DNA of 64,000 nt. Source: Paludibacteraceae bacterium. Its GTDB lineage: Bacteria; Bacteroidota; Bacteroidia; Bacteroidales; Paludibacteraceae. Positions 8,009-16,573 of the stretch are shown here, one piece after another (within the stretch, counting starts at the first letter, position 1; each line of letters begins with the position of its first letter). The position numbers were made by a program, and so were the translations under genes. The DNA lies in assembly GCA_024693065.1 (NCBI GenBank), contig JAILLP010000009.1:1-64000 (forward strand), written 5' to 3'. Below the pieces are notes generated by a model. The model had not been told where the DNA came from, ran no database searches, and saw nothing but the letters and a program-made list of their open reading frames with translations.

Positions 8009-10501
8009 TTATCCCATAATAACCTCAACAACATTCTTGCTGCCCTTAGGCTGCATAGGAACGATGTTGCCGGCAATTTCCTTACCGTTGACGATCAACT
8101 TCTTGACGCCCTTCTGGACACCACTTGGGTTGGTAACCTTGATGCTATACTCGGCGTCACGGAAGATACGGTTAATAGAGTAGCCCTTGATGTCCGCAGG
8201 CAAACAAGGATTAACCTCCAAACCTGTATAAGCTGGCTTAATACCAAGGAGGTATTGACTTACCGTCAACCACATCCATGCGGCCGTACCCGTCAACCAT
8301 GAGTTCTTACCCTCACCTGGCTTAGCGGCGTCCTTACCGGCTACCATCTGGCAGTTCACGTAAGGCTCCACCTTATGAAGCGCTTGATCCTTCAAGTACA
8401 TAGGAGCGATCTTACGGAAGAGCTCCCAAGCGTCGTTACCACGTCCGGCAACCGTCTCACCGATGATCACCCATGGGTTGTTGTGGCAGAAGATACCCGC
8501 ATTCTCCTTGTATCCTGCAGGGTATGAACTGATCTCACCCATCTCGACATGATAGGTTGTATAGGCAGGGTTGTTAAGAACCATACCGTGCTCGCAGTCG
8601 AGGTATTTCTTACAAGAATCGATGGCCTTGTCGACCATACCCTCTTCGAGACCGATACCAGCCATCGTACAGAATCCCTGGCTCTCGATGAAGATCTTAC
8701 CCTCCTCACACTCCTTGGAACCGATCTTGTTTCCGTAGAAGTCGTATGCGCGGAGGTACCAATTACCGTCCCAACCGTGCTTCTTCACAGCCTCAACCAT
8801 GGAGTCGATGCACTTCTGGGCGCGGGCAGCCTCGTCGTTCTTACCCAATTGCTTGCAGAGTTCCACATAATCTTTACCTGTGACAACGAACAAACCGGCG
8901 ATCATCAAAGACTCAGCCTTGCTGCCAACCGAATTGTTCTCCGTCGTTTGGAATGACTCGTTCGGATCCCAAGAGAAGCAGTTCAAGTTCAAGCAGTCGT
9001 TCCAGTCAGCACGGCCAATCAATGGCAACATGTGAGGACCGAGGTTGTTGACCACGTGGTTGAAAGATATCTTAAGGTGCTCGAAGAGAGACACTTCCGT
9101 ACCTGGCTTGTTATCGAATGGAACAGGCTCGTCCAAAATGGAGAAGTCACCCGTCTCTTTCACGTAGGCAGCCGTACCGAAGATCAACCAGCATGGGTCA
9201 TCGTTGAAACCACCACCGATGTCATTGTTACCACGCTTCGTCAATGGTTGATATTGGTGGTAGCAACCACCATCTGGGAATTGAGTAGATGCAATATCAA
9301 TGATACGTTGACGCGCGCGGGAAGGAACTTGATGAACGAAGCCGACCAAGTCTTGGTTGGAATCGCGGAATCCCATACCACGTCCGATACCGCTCTCGAA
9401 GAAGGATGCTGAACGGGAGAAGTTGAAGGTGATCATACACTGGTATTGGCTCCAGATGTTCACCATACGGTTCAATTTCTCGTCGTCTGACTTGACAACG
9501 TAAACCTCCAAAAGCTTGTCCCACATAGCAGCCAACTCAGCGAATGCCTCGTCCACCGCCTTAACCGTAGAGAAGCGCCTGATTGTCTCAAGGGCTTTCT
9601 TCTTGTTGACAAGCGTAACATCGGAATCCTGGGAAGAAATCAATGTTCCGTTTTTCTTGCGGGTGATATCCTCCTTGGAGAACTTCTCATCCTGCTCGTT
9701 CTCGACATAACCCAAGACGAAGATGAAATCCTTGCTCTCTCCTGGTTGCAACTCAACCTCAACATAGTGGGAAGCGATCGGAGACCATCCGTGTGCGAGT
9801 GAATTAGCTGGTTTGCCAGCCATTACACACTGAGGGTCAGCGAATTCGTTGTAAAGACCGATGAACGACTCACGATCCGTGTCATAACCATCTATCTTAG
9901 AGTTGGTCAACGCGTAATACGCATAGTGGTTACGGCGCTCCTTGTATTCTGTCTTATGGTAAATTACGCTACCGTCGATCTCCACCTCACCGGTAGACCA
10001 GTTACGTTGGAAGTTCTCCATATCGGTGGCGGCGTTCCAAAGACACCACTCAGCGAAAGAGAAGAGCTTGATCTTCTTAGCGTATGTTGTCGTGTTCTTC
10101 AAAGTGACTTTTTGCACCTCCGCCCAAGTCTTCAATGGAACGAAGAAAAGCACGGATGCCTCTATGCCGTTCTTCGCACCCGTGATGCGCGTATAGTTCA
10201 TACCGTGACGGCACTCGTATGCGTCGAGCGGAGTCTTGCATGGTTTCCATCCCGGATTCCATACGGTTCCATTATCGTTGATATAGAAATAACGTCCGCC
10301 ATTGTCCATAGGCACACCGTTGTAACGGTAACGAGTAATACGGCGGAACTTAGCGTCCTTGTAGAAACTATAACCACCCGCAGTGTTCGAAATCAAACCG
10401 AAGAAATCTTCGTTTCCCAAATAATTGATCCAAGGGAATGGAGTCGCGGGATTGGTGATGACAAACTCACGGTTCGCATCGTCAAAATGTCCAAAATTCA
10501 T
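8009..10501 (-). CDS. GH94 cellobiose phosphorylase
   Basis: This 830-aa cytoplasmic enzyme cleaves cellobiose with phosphate to give glucose 1-phosphate and glucose, saving one ATP. It is full length for the family and has no signal peptide. The start [15 protein letters not shown] is typical of cellobiose phosphorylases. RADWNDCLN (497-505) holds the catalytic acid D502 and the subsite Trp W500, by comparison with the characterised Cellvibrio enzyme. [10 protein letters not shown] (375-384) is another family signature. It has its own promoter upstream. Together with the symporter it sets the endpoint of the pathway. A cellodextrin phosphorylase is less likely on length. Confidence 0.93.
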   Translation of the reverse strand: MNFGHFDDANREFVITNPATPFPWINYLGNEDFFGLISNTAGGYSFYKDAKFRRITRYRYNGVPMDNGGRYFYINDNGTVWNPGWKPCKTPLDAYECRHGMNYTRITGAKNGIEASVLFFVPLKTWAEVQKVTLKNTTTYAKKIKLFSFAEWCLWNAATDMENFQRNWSTGEVEIDGSVIYHKTEYKERRNHYAYYALTNSKIDGYDTDRESFIGLYNEFADPQCVMAGKPANSLAHGWSPIASHYVEVELQPGESKDFIFVLGYVENEQDEKFSKEDITRKKNGTLISSQDSDVTLVNKKKALETIRRFSTVKAVDEAFAELAAMWDKLLEVYVVKSDDEKLNRMVNIWSQYQCMITFNFSRSASFFESGIGRGMGFRDSNQDLVGFVHQVPSRARQRIIDIASTQFPDGGCYHQYQPLTKRGNNDIGGGFNDDPCWLIFGTAAYVKETGDFSILDEPVPFDNKPGTEVSLFEHLKISFNHVVNNLGPHMLPLIGRADWNDCLNLNCFSWDPNESFQTTENNSVGSKAESLMIAGLFVVTGKDYVELCKQLGKNDEAARAQKCIDSMVEAVKKHGWDGNWYLRAYDFYGNKIGSKECEEGKIFIESQGFCTMAGIGLEEGMVDKAIDSCKKYLDCEHGMVLNNPAYTTYHVEMGEISSYPAGYKENAGIFCHNNPWVIIGETVAGRGNDAWELFRKIAPMYLKDQALHKVEPYVNCQMVAGKDAAKPGEGKNSWLTGTAAWMWLTVSQYLLGIKPAYTGLEVNPCLPADIKGYSINRIFRDAEYSIKVTNPSGVQKGVKKLIVNGKEIAGNIVPMQPKGSKNVVEVIMG

Positions 10502-10558
10502 ATTCTTTCTTTTTATTTAAAATTTATTTTCTCAAAAGGAGTATCTACATACATCGTA

Positions 10559-10589
10559 CAAATATACTACAATATTTGATTTATACAAC
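10559..10589 (-). promoter_or_regulatory. Promoter of the cellobiose phosphorylase gene
   Basis: On minus, TATATTTG (10559-10566) is an exact -7 box, and GTTG at 10586-10589 stands 19 nt upstream as a -33 element. The leader to the ATG would be about 50 nt. Confidence 0.6.
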
Positions 10590-10623
10590 ACTTTTTAACG
10601 AAGGATTTTCACGAATGTATTAG

Positions 10624-10659
10624 GGCAAAAAAGGAGGGAAACAGAGCAGTTCCCTCCTT
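10624..10659 (-). terminator. Terminator after the outer-membrane protein gene
   Basis: AAGGAGGGAA (10631-10640) pairs perfectly with TTCCCTCCTT (10650-10659). The A-run at 10627-10632 serves as the T-run on minus. Confidence 0.7.
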
Positions 10660-10685
10660 GTCTTGTCGACGATCAATCCGTCGGT

Positions 10686-11609
10686 CTATTGTTTTGAAGA
10701 GGAAGCCGAATCCTCCGTCTCCTCGGATTCCTCCTCTTCGCCATTACCGAAAGTGAAATCGAATCCGAATTTCAAACCGATATATGAATCGTTATAGCTA
10801 TTCTTGATATTCTCCCAGCCCTTCATCTTACGATAGTCTGGATCGGCGTCCTTGCAAGCGAATCGATTGAGCACCAAGGCCACAGAGAAATTCTTGTATT
10901 GTATACCCGCCTCCAACTCAAGGAAGAGACCTCCATTGTCTGTCCTAATGCCTGGATCGTACATGTCTTTCTGAAGCTTATATTCGTTCAGTCCGACTGC
11001 ATAACCGAACCTTCCGTCTATGAACGGAGTGAGCTTGCGGGACATGAACTTCCATCGTCCCATGACATAGACAGGAAGTCTATAGACTTTATCCACATAC
11101 TCATCCCGCAACGAAGGATTCCATGCCATCAACTCGTCGAAGTTCTCCATAGTCATGCTACTATAATAGAAGGAGAGACCAAATCCGAGGGATAAATTAG
11201 CGTTCAACTGATAACCCATGTTCACACCCACGGAGGCATTAAAGTTAGATTTCGTATCTACCCTTGAGCTGGCCACCATAAGTCCACCGCCAACCTCTGG
11301 ACGACAGAACAAACCTTCGCTAAAAGGAACATACGGATCCGTCGTGTCCGCCGAAACGGAATCCTGAAACAACCCGGGGTTGAGAAGTCCGATGAGAGTA
11401 TCTAACGCAGGATCTACCACAGTATCTATCTTAGTCACTACTACCGCATCTTTAGAGGCAGAAGCTTTCGATTCCACCGATTCCTCCGTCTTCAAAAAAA
11501 CGTCCTCAGAATCACTCTCGACATCGATCGTAAGGGACTCCGACTGCGCATAAGATGCCGACGCACATGCCATCATAAGCGTCAACAAAGAAATAATTTG
11601 TTTCTTCAT
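10686..11609 (-). CDS. Outer-membrane beta-barrel protein, function unknown
   Basis: A 307-aa protein with a clear signal peptide (cleavage after SYAQ, about residue 22). An acidic low-complexity stretch follows (about 25-60). From about residue 100 there are alternating, aromatic-ended strands (GGGLMVASSRV, NMGYQLNANLSLGFGLSFYY, FIDGRFGYAVGL), as in small porin-like or PorT-like barrels. The C-terminus is Ser/Glu-rich. I do not recognise a specific family. It sits inside the cellulase locus on the same strand, so a part in surface handling of oligosaccharides is possible but unproven. Confidence 0.65.
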   Translation of the reverse strand: MKKQIISLLTLMMACASASYAQSESLTIDVESDSEDVFLKTEESVESKASASKDAVVVTKIDTVVDPALDTLIGLLNPGLFQDSVSADTTDPYVPFSEGLFCRPEVGGGLMVASSRVDTKSNFNASVGVNMGYQLNANLSLGFGLSFYYSSMTMENFDELMAWNPSLRDEYVDKVYRLPVYVMGRWKFMSRKLTPFIDGRFGYAVGLNEYKLQKDMYDPGIRTDNGGLFLELEAGIQYKNFSVALVLNRFACKDADPDYRKMKGWENIKNSYNDSYIGLKFGFDFTFGNGEEEESEETEDSASSSKQ

Positions 11610-11672
11610 TTATTTTTGAATTTTATATTTCACAAAATGTATTTCATGGTGATGTTTCTCGAATGGGCCTCG

Positions 11673-12137
11673 TTAAGGCTCCACGCCTTGCTGTCCCCTG
11701 TAAAGCTTCAGCATCCAACGGTCTTTCTTCGTGGCGTTGCGGAAGTTCTTGTAGTATGCGGGGTAGCCGGTCACAATCACCTCAATCTCCGTCTCGGAGG
11801 CGTGCACTTCATAACGCACTCCTATCATGACATCGGCCTTGTACTCTTTTTCCGCATGGGCTAACGCTATATCCTTGTATCTCTGAATCTTCTCCTTCGC
11901 ATCCCCTTCCATATTGACACTGAAGGTCTCCTTGTAGGTCACCTTCTCGTTCCCGATCATCTCGAGGTCGGCGATGAGGGGATTCATGATGATGCCATTG
12001 GCTGGCTCCATCGTATTCGAGTTACTACTCTCCTCATAGGAAAATGGAACCTCCTTCTTTTTACAATCGGCGGTGGAAACGCAACATATCACCAACGCTG
12101 AAACGCACAAAAGTTGTTTAAAAATTCTACAATTCAT
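11673..12137 (-). CDS. Small secreted protein, function unknown
   Basis: A 154-aa protein. The start is taken at the ATG 12137 (MNCRIFKQL), just inside a promoter at 12161-12191; a longer frame from 12206 would begin upstream of that promoter. Residues 1-25 are a hydrophobic signal with several cysteines (VICC, ADC), so it may be a lipoprotein although the lipobox is weak. The C-terminal part has IVTGYPAYYKNFR, a motif I associate with small uncharacterised Bacteroidales lipoproteins. It lies 63 nt upstream of the barrel gene, and the two may be co-transcribed. Confidence 0.6.
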   Translation of the reverse strand: MNCRIFKQLLCVSALVICCVSTADCKKKEVPFSYEESSNSNTMEPANGIIMNPLIADLEMIGNEKVTYKETFSVNMEGDAKEKIQRYKDIALAHAEKEYKADVMIGVRYEVHASETEIEVIVTGYPAYYKNFRNATKKDRWMLKLYRGQQGVEP

Positions 12138-12160
12138 AAGTGTCAAAATGAAATATCGCA

Positions 12161-12191
12161 CAAAAATAATTTTTTTTTTCATACAAACAAA
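12161..12191 (-). promoter_or_regulatory. Promoter of the small secreted protein
   Basis: On minus, TATTTTTG (12161-12168) is an exact -7 box and TTTG at 12188-12191 is the -33 box with a 19-nt spacer. This promoter rules out the longer start at 12206. Confidence 0.65.
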
Positions 12192-12212
12192 AATGATTAT
12201 GAGCAAGAAGCG

Positions 12213-12252
12213 TTTAAAAAACGGCGGACCTACCCGTTAAAGGATAGGTCCG
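12213..12252 (-). terminator. Terminator of the single-domain GH5-T9SS gene
   Basis: CGGACCTA (12225-12232) pairs with TAGGTCCG (12245-12252). The A-run at about 12215-12221 gives the T-run on minus. Confidence 0.65.
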
Positions 12253-12274
12253 TCAACTAATTGGGCAATATCTA

Positions 12275-13633
12275 TCACTCTTTTACAATCTCGTTCACGA
12301 TCATTCCCTCCGTGAAAAAGACCTTCACGCAGTAGACTCCCCTCGACAGGCTGGAGATGTCCACCACCTCTTCCTCGGATTCAAGCAGGAAGCGCCCTGT
12401 GAGGTCGAAGAGTTGCACCTTCGCCAAACGCATTCCCCCTGGCACAGAGACGTTGAACTCGTCCTTCGTAGGGTTCGGATAGAGGATAATAGGCTGTTTT
12501 TCAAGAAGATTATCCTCCACGCCATTGATGCCGTCACAAGGTTCGAATTCCTTTGGTTGGCTCAACTTCTGCTTGATGTATTGTCCGGACTCGGAAACCA
12601 TGTTCCAATTTTTGCTCCTGGATGCGCCCGGCTGCAAAGCGGCGGAAGATTCATTCTTATCGGCGAAGCTCCAGTTCACCCAACTGATTTTGCGTTCGTT
12701 CATCCACTCCATCCATCTATCACACTCGTCAAGGAAGACACCTCCGTTTCCGGAAGCCTTCGTCGTACCGAACTCCGTCACAAAAATCGCTGCGCCATTG
12801 TCGAGCGCCGTCTGTGCCTTATTGCGCAAACTTTGGGTGTGGTCTCCGGAGTAGAAATGGAGCGTGTACATCACATTGTCATACGACAACGGATCCTGAG
12901 ACGCATAGTCCACATCCTGACTCCACATCGGGGTGCCACAGATGATGATCTTATCCGGGTCATTCGCACGGATCACAGGAATCACCTGATCCGCGTATTC
13001 CTTCACGTGGGACCACCGCACCATGAATCCGTTCGGCTCGTTGCATATCTCGTACAGAACATGCTTGTCATCTTTGTGCTTCGCGGACATATAGTCCCAG
13101 AAAGGTATCGCGTCATTCAACGTGTTTTTCGGGTTCCCGCTTCCTTCATTCAACACATGCCAGTCGATGATGCAATAGATGCCCAGCTTGCCGCAGATAT
13201 CCACCAGGCTATCGATGTATACGTTATAATCTTCCTTGCTCTTCCACTGTGTGGTGTCCGTCTTGCAGTACCCTCCGTTCTCATGCGTGTAGACGGCCAA
13301 GCGAAATATGTCTATGTGCCAATCGTTCACCAATGTGGTCAACGACTCCTCCGTGTAGCATTGGGGAAACCAAGCCAAACCATGGGAACTCATACCTTTC
13401 AGTTGTACGGGTTTCCCGCACTCGTTCACCATCTGGGTGCCCTGTACGGAGAGCTTGCCGTTGAGATAAACCGGGGAACCTGCCGGATAGGTGCGGACCG
13501 ACTCCGGCGCAGAGAATACTTGATTCTTCATCTCTTTTCCATTTTGATTATACCCTTCCGCAAAAGCAGACGTGCCGGCAAAGAAAACCATTGCCGTAAG
13601 CATAATCACTCTAGTAAAAATTCTTGCATTCAT
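12275..13633 (-). CDS. GH5 endoglucanase with T9SS sorting domain
   Basis: A secreted GH5 enzyme of 452 aa. Residues 1-25 are a signal peptide ending SAFA. LYEICNEP gives the acid/base E199, HFY (259-261) the substrate patch and FVTEFG the nucleophile E287. ISWVNWSFADKNESSAAL is close to the GH5_2 endoglucanase signature. The last 75 residues (LYPNPTKDEFNVSV, then GRFLLESEEE and RGVYCVKV) are a type A T9SS tail. It is a close paralogue of the first domain of the next gene; the signal and tail are also nearly the same, so one probably arose from the other by duplication. It has its own promoter and terminator. Confidence 0.92.
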   Translation of the reverse strand: MNARIFTRVIMLTAMVFFAGTSAFAEGYNQNGKEMKNQVFSAPESVRTYPAGSPVYLNGKLSVQGTQMVNECGKPVQLKGMSSHGLAWFPQCYTEESLTTLVNDWHIDIFRLAVYTHENGGYCKTDTTQWKSKEDYNVYIDSLVDICGKLGIYCIIDWHVLNEGSGNPKNTLNDAIPFWDYMSAKHKDDKHVLYEICNEPNGFMVRWSHVKEYADQVIPVIRANDPDKIIICGTPMWSQDVDYASQDPLSYDNVMYTLHFYSGDHTQSLRNKAQTALDNGAAIFVTEFGTTKASGNGGVFLDECDRWMEWMNERKISWVNWSFADKNESSAALQPGASRSKNWNMVSESGQYIKQKLSQPKEFEPCDGINGVEDNLLEKQPIILYPNPTKDEFNVSVPGGMRLAKVQLFDLTGRFLLESEEEVVDISSLSRGVYCVKVFFTEGMIVNEIVKE

Positions 13634-13737
13634 AACACTTACACTTTAAATAAAATAAATACTCATTATTCAATAACATAATAGTGCTCAACCTGTCGAT
13701 GCTTATAAAAAACACCCGTCATGCAATCATCCGGGCG

Positions 13738-13764
13738 CAAATATATAAAAGTTTTTTACACAAA
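13738..13764 (-). promoter_or_regulatory. Promoter of the single-domain GH5-T9SS gene
   Basis: TATATTTG on minus at 13738-13745 is an exact -7 box, with TTTG at 13761-13764 (15-nt spacer, short). It lies about 105 nt before the ATG at 13633, leaving a leader of about 100 nt. Confidence 0.5.
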
Positions 13765-13784
13765 AAAAATCCATGGCTTCACAC

Positions 13785-13826
13785 AAAAAAGAAGATTGTT
13801 GCAGGACTAGTCCCGCAACAATCTTC
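13785..13826 (-). terminator. Terminator of the tandem GH5 gene
   Basis: GAAGATTGTTGC (13791-13802) pairs perfectly with GCAACAATCTTC (13815-13826). The A-run at 13785-13790 supplies the T-run on minus. It is the strongest hairpin in this region. Confidence 0.8.
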
Positions 13827-13857
13827 TATAAGCTTATCGATTTTTATATCACACGTG

Positions 13858-16206
13858 TTATTCCTTCACAACCTGCGTCACGGCCACACCGTCGGATAGG
13901 ATCACCTTCACGCAGTAGACCCCTTTCGACAGGCTGGAGATGTTCACCTCTTCCTTCTCGGTTTCAAGCAGGAAGCGTCCCGTGAGGTCGAAGAGCTGCA
14001 CCTTCGTCAAGCGCATTCCCTCTGGCACGGAAACATTGAACTCCTCCTTCGCAGGGTTCGGGTAGAGCTTTACGATTTGTCTGTCGAGAAGGATATCCTC
14101 CACACCGTCGACGCAAGAGTGGAAGTTGTTTGGCGCTGACAGTTGGGCTTTGACGAACTCGCCTGAGGCAGATACGGAGGTCCAGTCTCTGGTGCCGCAA
14201 GCTCCATTGTTCAAGGCCGAGTTTGTCTGCGTGCCGTCTGCAAAATTGGCGTATGTCCAGCTAAGGCTTCGGGCCTTCATCCAGTCGATCCACGTTTCCC
14301 CCTCGGTCGCGTTGATGGAACCGCCGTTTGCCGCAAGGCTAAATTCGGTGACGAACAACGGCAAGCCCTTGAGGATGACCGCACTGGCTTTTTCGCGCAG
14401 GGCCTGACCGTCCGAGCCGGCGGAGAAGTGCATCGTGTACATGATATTGTCGCCCGCCAAAGGGTTCGCCGCCACGGCCTCCCATTCGCGGTCAGACGAA
14501 GGGGTTCCGCAGATGATGATCTTCTCTTTGTCAAATTGGCGGATCAAAGTGATCATGGAATCGGCGTAGCTCTTTATCGAGTTCCAATCCACACCGTTGG
14601 TGTTGTCACATATCTCAAAGAGCACATGTTTGTAGTTCTTGTACCGTTGCGCCATGTGACGCCAGAATATGGTGGCCTCCTTCATGTTGACGTTCGGATC
14701 GCCCTTCTCGGTCAGGTGCCAGTCAACCACGCAGTAGATTCCTTTGGTGCCGCAGAGGCGAACCAACTCGTCCACCTTGTCATTATAGTTGTACATGGAA
14801 AGTACTTGGTCAGACCCGTTCACGCAGTATCCACCTTCTCCGTTCGTGTGGACGGAGATGCGGAACACGCTGGCGTTCCAATCATTCAGCAACGATGAGA
14901 AGGAAGCGGAAGTATAACACTTCGAATAAGTTGAAAGATTATCGGAACTAAGTCCCCTCAGCTGGACATCGAAGTCACACTCGTTGGTCAGGCGTCCGTT
15001 CTGCACGTGAAGCTTGCCGTTGTGGTAGACAGGGGAGCCCTTCGGGTATTTTATGGAAGCCAATGGACTCACGTTCTCCACATATTCGGGCGTGGTGATC
15101 GAGTCGCCGTTGCATGGCTCGAAGCTCTTCGGTTGGCTCAACAACCGTTTGATGTATTGACCGGACTCGGAGACCATGTTCCAGTCGCCGCTGGTGGATG
15201 CGCCCGGCTTCAATGCGGCGGAGGATTCCGACTTATCCGCGAAACTCCAGTTCACCCAGCTGATCTTATGAGAGTCCATCCAATTCATCCATGTGTTGCA
15301 CTCGTCGAGGAAGACACCACCGTCACCACTCGCCTGGGTCGTACCAAACTCCGTCACGAAAATCGCCAACCCCCTATTGATCGCTTTATCCGCCTTGTCA
15401 CGCAAATATTGGGTGTGCTCTCCAGAGTAGAAGTGGAGCGTGTACATCACATTGTCATACGACAGGGGATCCTGCGCCGCGAGGTCCACATCCTGGCTCC
15501 AGGTAGGCGAACCGCAGATGATGATCTTGTCGGGGTCGTTCTCCCTGATCACGGGTATAACCTCCTCCGCATATTCCTTGACATCGGACCATTTCACGCT
15601 GAATCCGTTCGGCTCGTTGCAGATTTCATACAAGACATGCTTGTCATCCTTGTGCTTCGCGGACATATAGTCCCAGAAAGGGATAGCGTCATCCAACGTG
15701 TTGTTCGGGTCGCCACTTCCCTCATTCAACACGTGCCAATCGATGATGCAATAGATGCCTAACCTGCCACAGATATCCACCAATTCATCGATGTACGCAT
15801 TGTAAGCGTCCTTGCTCTTCCACTGTTCCGTGGTATAGCCACCCCACTCGTGCGTGTAGATGGCCAAGCGGAATATGTCTATGTGCCAATCGTTCACCAA
15901 TGCGGTCAGCGACTCCTCCGTGTAGCATTTAGGGAACCATGCCAGACCGTGGGAACTCATGCCCCTCAGTTGGACCGGCTTGCCGCACTCGTTCACCATT
16001 TGGGTGCCTTGCACGGATAATTTACCGTTGTAGTAGACCGGAGAACCCTCCGGATAGGTGTATCCCGCATTAGGCGCAGGAGATACTCGTTGCTCCATCT
16101 CTTCTTCATTTAAGTCGTACCCGCCAGCATACGCCGACGCACCGGCAAAGAAAAACGATGCCGTAAGCACAACCATTTTAAAAATCGTTTTTGCATTCAT
16201 AACCAT
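13858..16206 (-). CDS. Tandem GH5 protein: active domain plus degenerate GH5 domain, T9SS tail
   Basis: A 782-aa secreted protein with two GH5 domains. Residues 1-27 are the signal peptide; the ATG at 16200 (MNAKTIF) is an equally good start because it matches the paralogue. Domain 1 (about 50-360) is intact: E198 in CNEP, HFY 258-260, E286 in VTEFG. Domain 2 (about 385-695) keeps the fold, R449 and DWH (495-497), and a Glu (E621 in VTEFS). However, the NEP motif reads D534-N535-T536, so the acid/base Glu is Asn, HFY reads HFS, and the Trp of the NWS motif is Ala. Domain 2 is therefore probably a non-catalytic sugar-binding pseudo-enzyme. Residues 710-782 are a type A T9SS tail almost identical to that of the neighbouring GH5. 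Confidence 0.92.
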   Translation of the reverse strand: MVMNAKTIFKMVVLTASFFFAGASAYAGGYDLNEEEMEQRVSPAPNAGYTYPEGSPVYYNGKLSVQGTQMVNECGKPVQLRGMSSHGLAWFPKCYTEESLTALVNDWHIDIFRLAIYTHEWGGYTTEQWKSKDAYNAYIDELVDICGRLGIYCIIDWHVLNEGSGDPNNTLDDAIPFWDYMSAKHKDDKHVLYEICNEPNGFSVKWSDVKEYAEEVIPVIRENDPDKIIICGSPTWSQDVDLAAQDPLSYDNVMYTLHFYSGEHTQYLRDKADKAINRGLAIFVTEFGTTQASGDGGVFLDECNTWMNWMDSHKISWVNWSFADKSESSAALKPGASTSGDWNMVSESGQYIKRLLSQPKSFEPCNGDSITTPEYVENVSPLASIKYPKGSPVYHNGKLHVQNGRLTNECDFDVQLRGLSSDNLSTYSKCYTSASFSSLLNDWNASVFRISVHTNGEGGYCVNGSDQVLSMYNYNDKVDELVRLCGTKGIYCVVDWHLTEKGDPNVNMKEATIFWRHMAQRYKNYKHVLFEICDNTNGVDWNSIKSYADSMITLIRQFDKEKIIICGTPSSDREWEAVAANPLAGDNIMYTMHFSAGSDGQALREKASAVILKGLPLFVTEFSLAANGGSINATEGETWIDWMKARSLSWTYANFADGTQTNSALNNGACGTRDWTSVSASGEFVKAQLSAPNNFHSCVDGVEDILLDRQIVKLYPNPAKEEFNVSVPEGMRLTKVQLFDLTGRFLLETEKEEVNISSLSKGVYCVKVILSDGVAVTQVVKE

Positions 16207-16303
16207 AACATTTATACTTTACAATAATACAATAGGTGTATCATAAAATTAGAAAACTCAAATCTGGCGACGGCGCACAAAACGCATCGAAACCATTCGT
16301 CCG

Positions 16304-16311
16304 CAAAAATA
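16304..16311 (-). promoter_or_regulatory. Promoter -7 box of the tandem GH5 gene
   Basis: Reads TATTTTTG on minus, an exact TAnnTTTG element about 100 nt before the start, at the same distance as in the paralogous gene downstream. Confidence 0.5.
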
Positions 16312-16359
16312 AGAGGTTTTTTTCTAATAAAAAAATATCGGAGGGGGTAGCGGAACCCC

Positions 16360-16393
16360 TAACTCTTAACTCTTATTTCTTAACTCTTAATTC
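16360..16393. repeat. AACTCTTA-type short tandem repeat
   Basis: Imperfect tandem units of TTAACTCTTA/TTATTTCTTAACTCTTAA fill this stretch. The same sequence family recurs at 28960-28990 (opposite strand) and 29946-29979. Such arrays are frequent between genes in Bacteroidota. Confidence 0.7.
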
Positions 16394-16421
16394 TCACGAG
16401 TGCTTTTTTTGCCCCAAGATA

Positions 16422-16452
16422 TTGGGACAAATGAAAAATTAAGATAGTTTTG
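16422..16452 (+). promoter_or_regulatory. Promoter of the giant Ig-like protein gene
   Basis: TTGG at 16422-16425 and TAGTTTTG at 16445-16452 (19-nt spacer) fit the -33/-7 consensus. The leader would be about 115 nt. Confidence 0.5.
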
Positions 16453-16573
16453 CAAAATCATTTAGACGAATAGTATGGTACACTCGCATCGAAGCGGAAA
16501 GGTTTTCTATGGGAGATTTGAAATTACTATAGATTTGAAACAGAATGAAAAACATATTAATAAAAAATAAATA

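Noticed and set aside
12413-13681. 422-codon plus-strand frame opposite a GH5 gene
   Set aside because: Antisense shadow; the opposite strand has all GH5 catalytic motifs and a T9SS tail.
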